23,127 nt of DNA from Trichomonas tenax (lineage: Eukaryota; Parabasalia; Trichomonadida; Trichomonadidae). Position numbers and translations under genes: made by a program. Shown one piece after another: positions 8,190 through 16,316 of this stretch. Position 1 is the stretch's first letter. Each line of letters opens with the position of its first letter. The notes under the pieces are model-generated. The model was not told where the DNA came from. It saw nothing but the letters and a program-made list of their open reading frames with translations, and made no database searches. The DNA lies in contig JALKBU010000827.1 in assembly GCA_023091735.1 (NCBI GenBank), positions 1 to 23,127 on the forward strand, read 5' to 3'.

Positions 8190-9201
8190 TTGTTTCTGTC
8201 ATGGAATCAATTCTTTGCTACAGTTCCAGAAGGAACAGATTTCTCAAACAAGAGTAATGAAAGAGTCGAACCAAGCTCTTCATATTACATAAATAATTGT
8301 TATTTTGGTCAATTTACATCTACATCAGTTGTGTTCAGCACAAAAAAATGCAAATACATGTGTCCTTTCAGAAGGAACGATTTTTGTTTCCAACAGCGAC
8401 TCTTGACACAGTGATGGAGGCATTTTTCGTTTCTCGAGTGAAGGTCAATGTGTTCAAAACAGAATATGCAGCTTCCAATCATGCCTTCCTGTTTCTTCAG
8501 CATCATATAAAGGTGTTTATTGTTCTGTTGACGTTTCTTCCAGTGCAAATTCTAGAAACTTTTTTATTGATTCATCTGTCATTGAGAGCGGAAAATCGAG
8601 TAGTCAAGGCAGCAATAACGTTTATATGAATAATGGCCATCAAAACATTGAATTAATAAATATTTCCAATTCCAATATTTTTGCTCGTCAATTGTATGAT
8701 TTTGATAATATGTCATCTGATTCCAATGTTTCATTTTGCTCATTTGTAGATAACTCAGGTGGAGCATGATATTGGACGTGCTGCCATACAAATGATAATG
8801 CAAGAGTTGTTTGTATTAAATTTTGTAACTTCCAACATAATACGAAATGTAGTAAATTAATTGGAACATATGGACCAAGTTTATCTATAACAAATTGTTC
8901 GATTTTACAAAATCAAGTTAACGATAATATGTTTCATTTTTATAATGCAGTAAATTATATTTTAGTTGATAATTGCTTCATTGATAGAAGCGACGGAGCA
9001 GATAGCTGCAAAACCATTACGAACACAATTAAAGATATGAAAACATTCGAGCTTTCTCTTCTATCAACTGCCCAATGCCAAGCTGCCATTGCAAACAACC
9101 ATAACGATGTTTACGCAACTTTTGTTATGCGTTGCAAAGTATTTGACATTCTTTCGCTTATTAACAAGCTCGGAGTCACATTCGGAATTGCAACAGTGTA
9201 A
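8190..9201 (+). pseudogene. Second decayed beta-helix surface-protein gene
   Basis: The N-terminal part (FLSWNQFFATVPEGTDFSN, then SSSYYINNCYFGQFTSTSVVF) runs in one frame to an A7 tract at 8342-8348. There the sense moves to the frame of the rest of the gene: VLSEGTIFVSNSDS, a TGA (8404-8406), SDGGIFRF, NFFIDSSVIESG, SDSNVSFCSFVDNSGGA, a second TGA (8767-8769), then SLSITNCSILQNQV to TFELSLLSTAQCQAA and a final TAA at 9199-9201. The many S/N-rich strands with NC or GGA turns fit a parallel beta-helix, and the order of motifs parallels the pseudogene at 623-1692. One frameshift and two stops inactivate it. No C-terminal membrane segment was seen. The start is uncertain. Confidence 0.65.
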
Positions 9202-9628
9202 AATGAATAAACATTTTTTCTAAAGCCTCTAAAGAGTGCAACATATTGTTTCATTGATATTATATTTCTTCGCCTGATTTAAATGTGAAACTTTAGTGCA
9301 TGAGTTTTTATGTTATTCAAGCATTATTCTAGTTGTGAATGGTGTTTGTTCTTTGAAGTTTCGAATACCTAATTTATCAATCTAATTGCTCTTATGATTG
9401 AGTTAAACTTGATATCTTGTTTAATAATGTGAAGAAAAATTCAAGGATTTAAATCCTCGGTGATGATAATTCGATGTCATTAAAACTAACACTAAATTTT
9501 TGAAGCAGTTGATTATTCTCCCAAAAGGTTTAAAGGCGATTTATCATGTCAGTTAATTTACTTCTCATCATACTTTTACAATTAAAAATAATCGCGAATA
9601 GGAAATATAGGAAAAAAACAAATATTGT
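9202..9628. other. Spacer without visible features
   Basis: AT-rich DNA between the decayed beta-helix gene and the 3' end of the MATE gene. I see no gene, repeat or RNA in it. Confidence 0.5.
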
Positions 9629-11152
9629 TTACAGTTCTTCAGCAGATCGATCTTGTTCGATTGGTTCTTCCTCGTGTTCATTAAATGATAAATCTTCTGC
9701 TCCTTTTTCATTCGCATATTCGGAATCTTCTGCAAAACCAAATTTTGTTGCATTTTTAAGGATAATGAATGGTTTGATGAAGAACAAAATACAGACAACA
9801 AATGAGTATAAATCGTTGGCTGTATATGCATAGAAGATTCTTCTTGCGTTCGTTTTTCCGTCTCCTGTGAAATAAAGTAATGTGCTGAAAATAGGAACAG
9901 GCAAAACTAATGTGAGAACTGACAAAAGAGATGATGCGAAAATCTTTTTCATTGCTTGAAGTACAACAGGAATAATGTATTGGATTCCTAGTGTGAATGA
10001 TGTATAATACATAATTGGCGTTGTTCCCTCGGACATTTTTAGGAAGCTTTCGTTGTCTGACCACAGCAATGAAATTTGAACTGGCATTGCGATGATGAAT
10101 ATAGATACAATCGATACGCATAGAGTGCAAAGCCACAATCCATGAATGATCAATCTTATTAATCTTTTTGCATTCCTTGCTCCAAAAGCATAAGAAGCAG
10201 GATTCAAGAATCCATTCGAGAAACCAATGCAAATTCCTCCAATGATTAAATATAATTTCTCAACGACAGCCCAAACAGCAATTGTATTTTCGTATTCGCC
10301 GACTTTTATTGCTGCAGTTGTGACGTACTTCTGCATCAATAGGAAAGGGAGGTTGAGAGATATCTGTGAGATTAAAGTCGACAAACCAATATTAAGTGCG
10401 TGTTTCGTCTCATTCGTGAACTTCTTGAAGAACATGGAGAAACTAGGATTCAAAGTATACTTTCCCTTGAATATGAAGAAAGTTATTATCAATCCGGGTA
10501 TTGCTTGCGATAATATCATCGCGAGAGAAGCTCCCCAAATTGGAGTTTTCATCCATATCAGAAAGACTGGCGCAAAGATACCAATATTCAAAACGAGAGA
10601 GATAACTTGGTAAACAGAATAAGCGATGCTGTGTCCATCTGCTTGGACGACGCCTGATGCGACGAAGAAAATGTAGTTAAACACACATCCGCCGGTTATC
10701 GGTATCATGTATTCAAGGCACAGTTCAGAGATATAAGAATCAGCACCGAACCAATGAATGATTGGTTTCGTTGCTGGAAGAACAATCGCGGGTGTTATTA
10801 TTCCAAATATCACACAAAGCCTGATGAAGTCTACAAAAAGTTGATCGCATTCTTCCATGCGCTTCGAGCCGTAGAGATAACTCAAGCGGACACTTAATCC
10901 TGCAGAAAGGAAGTGAGCAATCGCGACAGCAACAAATTCAACAGTGAATACTGCTCCGTATACCTCAACACCAACCTGTCCAATCGTTTTAGCAACGAGA
11001 ATTGATCCAATAACATTATTCATAGCGTGGACTATTTGAGATATAAGGGGCCCTAATGACATTATAAGGAGTGTCTTAAGCGGCGGCCGTCCGCCGAGAA
11101 GATAATCTTCTTCATTAACGCTATCTTCAACTTGTTCGTCCTGCGGTTCCAC
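9629..11152 (-). CDS. MATE-family multidrug/toxin efflux transporter
   Basis: 507 residues, the usual size of the MATE (MatE, PF01554) family of polytopic transporters that export organic cations or xenobiotics in exchange for H+ or Na+. About twelve hydrophobic segments are visible in two pseudo-symmetric halves. GGRPPLKTLLIMSLGPLISQ at the start of helix 1, SVRLSYLYGSKRMEECDQLF after helix 2, and the matching second-half loop FGARNAKRL fit the family. The tail after residue 460 is acidic and cytosolic. Oddity: no ATG precedes the conserved N-terminal segment. The frame is closed by TAA eight codons upstream and the only plausible early start is GTG (11150-11152), 5 nt after a TCATA initiator. 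The first ATG is codon 31, inside helix 1. The stop is TAAA. It diverges from the PARP gene. Confidence 0.93.
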   Translation of the reverse strand: MEPQDEQVEDSVNEEDYLLGGRPPLKTLLIMSLGPLISQIVHAMNNVIGSILVAKTIGQVGVEVYGAVFTVEFVAVAIAHFLSAGLSVRLSYLYGSKRMEECDQLFVDFIRLCVIFGIITPAIVLPATKPIIHWFGADSYISELCLEYMIPITGGCVFNYIFFVASGVVQADGHSIAYSVYQVISLVLNIGIFAPVFLIWMKTPIWGASLAMILSQAIPGLIITFFIFKGKYTLNPSFSMFFKKFTNETKHALNIGLSTLISQISLNLPFLLMQKYVTTAAIKVGEYENTIAVWAVVEKLYLIIGGICIGFSNGFLNPASYAFGARNAKRLIRLIIHGLWLCTLCVSIVSIFIIAMPVQISLLWSDNESFLKMSEGTTPIMYYTSFTLGIQYIIPVVLQAMKKIFASSLLSVLTLVLPVPIFSTLLYFTGDGKTNARRIFYAYTANDLYSFVVCILFFIKPFIILKNATKFGFAEDSEYANEKGAEDLSFNEHEEEPIEQDRSAEEL

Positions 11153-11154
11153 TT

Positions 11155-11159
11155 TATGA
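11155..11159 (-). promoter_or_regulatory. Initiator (TCATA) of the MATE gene
   Basis: TCATA on the minus strand fits TCA-Y-W with the presumed +1 adenine at 11157, 5 nt before the GTG that opens the frame. If transcription starts here, the mRNA has no ATG ahead of the conserved N-terminus. Confidence 0.5.
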
Positions 11160-12277
11160 AAAATAACAAAAATTTAAGAAGTTATCAAATATTTGAATTA
11201 ACATTGTCCTGGATATAGAAATACATTGTATCCATTGAACTCTTTATAACAAATATAGCTAAGAATTTCAAATCGTTTTATCTTTTGTGTGGCACTCAAA
11301 ATACGATTTTTGAATGAACAGTTTGTTTTACTATATTATATCTTAAATACTTCATAAGAATTATCTATCTTGTCAAAATTGAATAAAACGATGATTAAAA
11401 AATTGACAAAATCCACTTTCAAAATTTTATTTAAACGCGATTAATAAGCTTTCTATGGGTATCTGTATTATATTTTCTGGCTATTTTATGAATGGAGGAG
11501 TTCAAATTTGACAATTTTCCAAAATCAACGTAAAGCCACCAAAACTCCTCTTATATTATCCCAAACGTTGTGTTTATTGATCTGCTGACAATAACAAACA
11601 ATAGTTATCGTATTTTTGAGAATTGATTAATTTTCAGCGAATAACCAAAAATGGCTATTACTGAGATACACTATTCAATGCCCATGAAAATGTTATAAAT
11701 ATTCAAACAAAAAATTAATCCAAACCAATGACGAAAAAAATACATTTTATCAAATAAAAGATTGAGAAAAGATATATAGAGTAATCAAGTGATTGTTAGT
11801 AATGCATTGGTATCTATGAAGTAAAAATGTGTAAATCAGCTTCATTTGAAGAGAAAATTTGCAAAATAAAAATTGTCTTTTTTGTTACATCAAAAGCTGT
11901 AAATGAGTATTAACTATAGGGAATATTAACTCTGTTGTTCTCTCTTTAATGAGGTACATTTCAATAACTATTTTGTTGAAATAGAGAATGAGTTCATTGC
12001 AATTATGTTATCATCTAAAAATGATATTTTTGTAATTATTGATCAAATTGAAACGCCAAAAATAGTATTATTTGATTATTAATGAAGTGTATATGTTGCT
12101 GATAAAGTTTGAGACCAATTGCAATTGTCAATCATGAAAAAAATTAGAAATAAAACACGATTAATTTGATATAAAATTTAGAACGAGAACGTATGCTGCC
12201 ACTCAGTGAACGTTATTTTTGGAGCATTTTTGGCGTCAAAATCTTGTTTTGGAAGAAAAATCATTGAACACGACTCT
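11160..12277. other. Divergent spacer between MATE and PARP genes
   Basis: About 1.1 kb of AT-rich DNA containing the upstream regions of both divergent genes. No gene, RNA or repeat was seen. The PARP initiator lies at its right end, now cut off from the coding region by the element at 12295-12941. Confidence 0.5.
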
Positions 12278-12294
12278 TCACAATGAAAAAAAAG
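12278..12294 (+). promoter_or_regulatory. Original PARP initiator, start codon and target duplication
   Basis: TCACA (12278-12282) fits the trichomonad initiator. It is followed by ATG (12283-12285) and AAAAAAAAG (12286-12294), which is the left target-site copy and also codons 2-4 of the original gene. In the present sequence this ATG reads into the mobile element and stops at a TAG after 12 codons, so it no longer opens the PARP frame. Confidence 0.7.
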
Positions 12295-12456
12295 GGCAAC
12301 ATTTTTCCTTCTACGGTGTAGTCCCGCGACCTTCATAAATTTTTATCTGATCAATATTTTTTCGATTTGAAAGTACTTTCATGTACTTATTGATAGTTGT
12401 CTATCCAATGGTATAAGTGGCACAGTCTATATATCTATCAAATCATTGATTGCATT
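12295..12456 (+). repeat. Left terminal inverted repeat of the MULE-like element
   Basis: 162 bp identical to the reverse complement of the right end. It reads outward on the minus strand as an ATG and 13 open codons. Confidence 0.92.
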
Positions 12457-12779
12457 ACAAATCGTCCAAAATATACGATTTCCAGCATAAAAATATCATA
12501 TGCAGCATATGATATTTTTATGTGTATTATTGATTCAAATGCCTCTTATACGCTTAAAATTAAAAATGCAACTAATTCATTAATTGATTTGAGGGCGATT
12601 ATACACATGAAAGTTATTGAATTTGATGGGATTTGGATGTGCAGCTGTAATAATGTAAAATTTTAGAATTTTAGATTTGGCAATGAAAAAAAATTATGCG
12701 CTGAGACACCATCTTTCCTCAGCGCTGCATAGTAGTGCATACATTTATGCTGGAAATCGTATATTTTTGGACGTTTTGA

Positions 12780-12941
12780 AATGCAATCAATGATTTGATA
12801 GATATATAGACTGTGCCACTTATACCATTGGATAGACAACTATCAATAAGTACATGAAAGTACTTTCAAATCGAAAAAATATTGATCAGATAAAAATTTA
12901 TGAAGGTCGCGGGACTACACCGTAGAAGGAAAAATGTTGCC
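12780..12941 (-). repeat. Right terminal inverted repeat of the MULE-like element
   Basis: Reverse-complement copy of the left end. Its last 42 bases (12900-12941) are the first 14 codons of the present PARP frame. Confidence 0.92.
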
Positions 12942-14612
12942 AAAAAAAAGTTGAAAAAAAGGAAAAGTGACAAAAATCTAAAAATGAGCGATGAAGAATT
13001 TCCTGATGAGATGGATGAGAATAATGACGATGATGAAGATGCCGTCGTCTTGAACGAGTCAGGAAATGAGAATTCTCTTGTAATGGAAGACATGGGAATT
13101 AGTTCGATAATTCTTGCGAAATCTTCTGCGTTAACCAACATCATAAACTCATACAATGCATATATGTACACCAACTGTGCGAATATCGACGTAAATGGAA
13201 GAATAACTTTCGACATTTTATCTGATTATCTTCCACTCGCATTGAAAGAGGTTTTAGGATTCAGCAACAGCGACAAACTCCTCCAAATAGAACTAGAATT
13301 AGACAATTTTTCATGGCAAGAGAAACCATTATATTTGTCAATGGAACATCCTATTTTTAAGTCGAAATACTTCGGTGCTCCTATCATCAAACAAGTCACA
13401 CTGAATTTCTTCACAAAATTCTACAAACCACGCGATTTTTATAAATCTGCTTCGGTTCTTCTTTCTCCGCCCGGACGATGCGATCCTGACAAGGTTCGAC
13501 AGCTCACAGAACAGGGATTTGAAATATCCAGAGCTGAAAATGCGTTAATATTGTATCGAAATAATTATCAAAAAACATTAGAATTCTTAAGAACTGGTCT
13601 GGGACCGCTCATTGAGAACAAAATTGATATTTCTTACGAAGAATGTCCATTACTTTACTTCGTTTTAGAAATAGTCGAAGTTTTCTTAGATTTACCAGAT
13701 CATTGCTGCGTTTGTAGGAAAGAACTTGTGGATTCTGGTGTTAAACCAACAACATGCGATGATCCCGTTTGTATTTACGCATATACAGAATTAGGAGTTG
13801 GAAGTTCTGTTTACAACGAAATTGCTCGAGATCCACTTGCTGCTGACCTTGTTTTCTCTATGTTTTGTTCTGCTATGCACACAAAGTACTTAAATCCAGC
13901 TCCTCCAAATTATATTGAATCTCAGATTCAAATGCTTGTTAATTATGCACCGTCTATGGATGAAATTGTTTCCACCACGAAATGCGATGTAGACATATCA
14001 AGAAAATATGGAAGCGACCTTTTAATACTTCTCCGATGGGTTTTATTGACAAACAGATCGCAATTCATTTCACTGAATAATGAATTAGCTATTCCAGAGT
14101 TTAAAGATAAAAGATGCAAGATGTTTATGGCCCTTACATCGACGCCCGCAAAAGAAGCGAAGTTTAGAGCTCTCCAGCAAAAGCATAATTCAATTTATCT
14201 ATGGCATGGAAGTCGTGCAGAAAGATGGCACACTATATTCAGAAATGGCCTCAAAAACATGAGCAACACGCCTGATATGGCCAATGCTTGTGCTTTCGGT
14301 CCAGGAATTTATCTTGCAAGAAATTCACAGATATCTCTAGATTATGTGAAAAATACTATGGCGAATCCTTATCTCAGAAGCTCTCTTGGAGATTTGTCAC
14401 TCATTGCTTTGTGCGAAGTCGCTAAAATCGATGATCTCAAAGACAATGGTTGGAATCACACAATTAGGAACGAAGATGCTGTTATTATTCGATTCTTGAT
14501 CCAAAACTTCTCAAAGAAGATCGACGTTATCGAAAATCCACCAAAAAACATTCCAACACTTCGTAAAGTTATGGAATATCATGCATCACACTCCATCTCT
14601 AACAAAAACTAG
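12900..14612 (+). CDS. PARP6/8-type ADP-ribosyltransferase with UBA domain
   Basis: 570 residues in the present frame. Residues 1-14 are encoded by the mobile element. Lys-rich and acidic stretches follow (to about 60), then a UBA-like helix bundle at about 194-232 (DPDKVRQLTEQGFEISRAENAL). A Cys cluster lies at 269-291 (HCCVCRKE... TTCDDPVC), followed by YTELGV, like the zinc motif that precedes the catalytic domain in PARP6/PARP8. The catalytic core at about 430-535 has YLWHGSRAERWHTIFRNGL with His436, and FGPGIYLA with Tyr471. The third triad position appears hydrophobic (VIIRFL), as in mono-ADP-ribosylating members, though E525 is close by. It probably transfers single ADP-ribose units from NAD+ to proteins, with a ubiquitin link. 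Without the element, the start would be M-KKK-LKKRK. Met29 (12984) is a fallback start. Confidence 0.9.
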   Translation: MKVAGLHRRRKNVAKKKLKKRKSDKNLKMSDEEFPDEMDENNDDDEDAVVLNESGNENSLVMEDMGISSIILAKSSALTNIINSYNAYMYTNCANIDVNGRITFDILSDYLPLALKEVLGFSNSDKLLQIELELDNFSWQEKPLYLSMEHPIFKSKYFGAPIIKQVTLNFFTKFYKPRDFYKSASVLLSPPGRCDPDKVRQLTEQGFEISRAENALILYRNNYQKTLEFLRTGLGPLIENKIDISYEECPLLYFVLEIVEVFLDLPDHCCVCRKELVDSGVKPTTCDDPVCIYAYTELGVGSSVYNEIARDPLAADLVFSMFCSAMHTKYLNPAPPNYIESQIQMLVNYAPSMDEIVSTTKCDVDISRKYGSDLLILLRWVLLTNRSQFISLNNELAIPEFKDKRCKMFMALTSTPAKEAKFRALQQKHNSIYLWHGSRAERWHTIFRNGLKNMSNTPDMANACAFGPGIYLARNSQISLDYVKNTMANPYLRSSLGDLSLIALCEVAKIDDLKDNGWNHTIRNEDAVIIRFLIQNFSKKIDVIENPPKNIPTLRKVMEYHASHSISNKN

Positions 14613-15468
14613 TGTGAATTAGATATGTGATAGAATAAATTGTTGTTAAATTTTGCAATGCATTAAGACCCAAAGTCTTTCTTTTAGTGATGAAAACGAT
14701 TTAGAAAGTTGAATTTAGCAATTTTGTATGAAAATTCAATAATATTTGCAATGGAATGAATATTTGTGATGACATATTGTCAAGCTGAATAAAAAGATAT
14801 TCATTATATTTTATCAATATTGTCTTGTTTATCATGTTCTCGATTCATTTGTATAGAAAAATGCAATTCCTATATAAGGGTGCTTTATTTTAGAATATTA
14901 AGCATTTTGTTAGAAATATATCAAATAATTTATATATATACACGATTAACTAATTTCGTGCTTGTTGATAAATTTTCTTTCATTTTTTATATAAATGCTC
15001 AATATCTATGTGACGAAAAACACATTTTTAGTGAAAAATAAAAATCATTCTTCAAGATTTTTCAAGATATTGATGAAATTTTGGTACAAACGATAAATAT
15101 GTGTCAGCGATAGTTCACTGTATGTGTTAAAACTTTCCAACGAAAAATCTTAGAACAAAAATGTAACATTTATCAGAATTCTCTCACTTTTGAAAAAACT
15201 TTTCAGGACCAGATTTCATCGATTTAATCCATTATTTGGAAACTACATGGCCTAGATATCACATTTATCCGGCAAATTAGAAATTTTGATATTGAAAGCT
15301 TTACGAAAACCGGTTTATATAAAATTCCTCGAAAACACCAAATTTGGATTTTGTGATGTATTGAGGTTCCCAAAAAAACAGACGATTATTGTTTTCGATT
15401 TTTGAGGGAACTCATAGAAAATAGACCCGTTGATTTTTTTCCATTGAGATCCATGAAAAAAAGTTAGT
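14613..15468. other. AT-rich spacer
   Basis: Holds the 3' region of the PARP gene and the upstream region of the VOC gene. A 73-codon plus-strand frame (14820-15041) has no true ATG at its beginning and reads like translated AT-rich DNA. I see nothing else. Confidence 0.5.
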
Positions 15469-15473
15469 TCACA
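15469..15473 (+). promoter_or_regulatory. Initiator (TCACA) of the VOC gene
   Basis: TCACA fits TCA-Y-W; the presumed +1 adenine (15471) is 9 nt before the ATG, a normal trichomonad 5' UTR length. Confidence 0.6.
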
Positions 15474-15479
15474 TTTACA

Positions 15480-15896
15480 ATGTCTGAGCCAATCGTCAAA
15501 GACCTGAACCACGTCGGTATTGTTACACCAGACGCCGACAAGTTCTGCGCTTTCATGGAGACAATCTTCGGTGTCAAGTGCACAGAGCCAAAGGAACTCT
15601 GCGGACATCTTAAGATCCGTTTCGCTGTCATGAAGAACGCTCAGCTTGAGATCATCCAGCCACTCATTGAGGACTGCGATCACGCCAGATGGCTCAAGGA
15701 GCACCCACAGGGCGGCATTCACCACATCTGCTACCACACAAACAACCTCAAGGAATCCACAGAGAAGCTTGAGAAGCTCGGCATCCGCCCACTTGATCCA
15801 AAGCCACTCCACCTCCTTGATGGCAACGATGTTCAATTCTTCAACCCAGACGACTGCTTTGGCATCCTCACAGAGCTCGCTGAGGGCAGCTACTAA
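15480..15896 (+). CDS. Methylmalonyl-CoA epimerase-like VOC protein
   Basis: 138 residues, one vicinal-oxygen-chelate unit pair, the size of methylmalonyl-CoA epimerase, which interconverts (R)- and (S)-methylmalonyl-CoA in the propionate-succinate route. The expected metal ligands are in place: His11 in LNHVGIVTPD, Gln55/Glu57 in AQLEIIQP, His82 in GGIHHICY, and Glu132 in FGILTELAE. GGIHHICY and the spacing favour the epimerase over glyoxalase I, but substrate is not proven. The N-terminus (MSEPIV) shows no obvious hydrogenosomal presequence, although trichomonad import does not always need one. Codons are strongly C/G-ending, like the ribosomal genes, so high expression is likely. The stop is TAAA. 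The opposite-strand frame here is an artefact. Confidence 0.85.
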   Translation: MSEPIVKDLNHVGIVTPDADKFCAFMETIFGVKCTEPKELCGHLKIRFAVMKNAQLEIIQPLIEDCDHARWLKEHPQGGIHHICYHTNNLKESTEKLEKLGIRPLDPKPLHLLDGNDVQFFNPDDCFGILTELAEGSY

Positions 15897-16316
15897 ATCT
15901 ATTTATAGTTGATTCCTTTTGACTATTATTTGAAACGTAAATTTATTTTCCAAATGTTTTATGAATGGAATATGATATTCTTTTCCATTGTTAACCTTCA
16001 ATCTATGTTATAGCTAAGCAATTGCATGGATAGAAATCGAATGAATGACTTCAATTTAATTTTGCTGAAATATATTTTCAATTACAAGCAAGATAAATCA
16101 TATTCATATAATATACATATTGATTTTTTGAATGTTTACAATATGGTTTTTGTCTAGTTCAGCTTTATAATGTATTCCTTGATATAAAATCTTCTTTTTA
16201 CATCTTACAATTAAAATAAAAATATAATTATTGAAGTTAGTTATATTGGTGTAGTGTTAATTTGATCTCTAAAAAATATAAAAAAAAATATAAATATAAC
16301 AAGATAGATCTAATAT
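15897..16316. other. AT-rich 3' spacer between convergent genes
   Basis: Lies between the convergent VOC and DHHC genes. No gene, RNA or notable repeat was seen. Confidence 0.5.

Larger units (their letters stand above)
12295..12941. mobile_element. Non-autonomous MULE-like element (MITE), 647 bp
   Basis: The two ends are perfect inverted repeats for 162 bp (12295-12456 and 12780-12941), starting GGCAACATTTTTCC, with weaker similarity for another 35-50 bp inward. AAAAAAAAG flanks both sides (12286-12294 and 12942-12950). A 9-bp duplication with long terminal repeats points to Mutator-like elements, which are known in T. vaginalis. No transposase is present; an 89-codon frame at 12397-12666 begins in the terminal repeat and has no recognisable domain. 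Inside are a near-perfect 37-bp palindrome around 12486-12522 and an 8-bp hairpin (12698-12725). The element lies within the coding frame of the PARP gene. A third terminal repeat lies at 22982-23127. Confidence 0.9.

Noticed and set aside
8371..9201. TGA read as a sense codon (altered genetic code)
   Set aside because: The two in-frame TGA codons occur only in a gene that also has a frameshift. The intact genes I followed contain no internal TGA and use TGG for Trp, and trichomonads use the standard code.
12397..12666. 89-codon frame inside the MULE-like element as a possible transposase
   Set aside because: It starts inside the terminal repeat, crosses the palindrome, is far too short for a MULE transposase and shows no DDE or zinc-binding pattern beyond one CSC.
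14820..15041. 73-codon frame downstream of the PARP gene
   Set aside because: No true ATG at its start, composition like translated AT-rich spacer, no motif and no paralogue.
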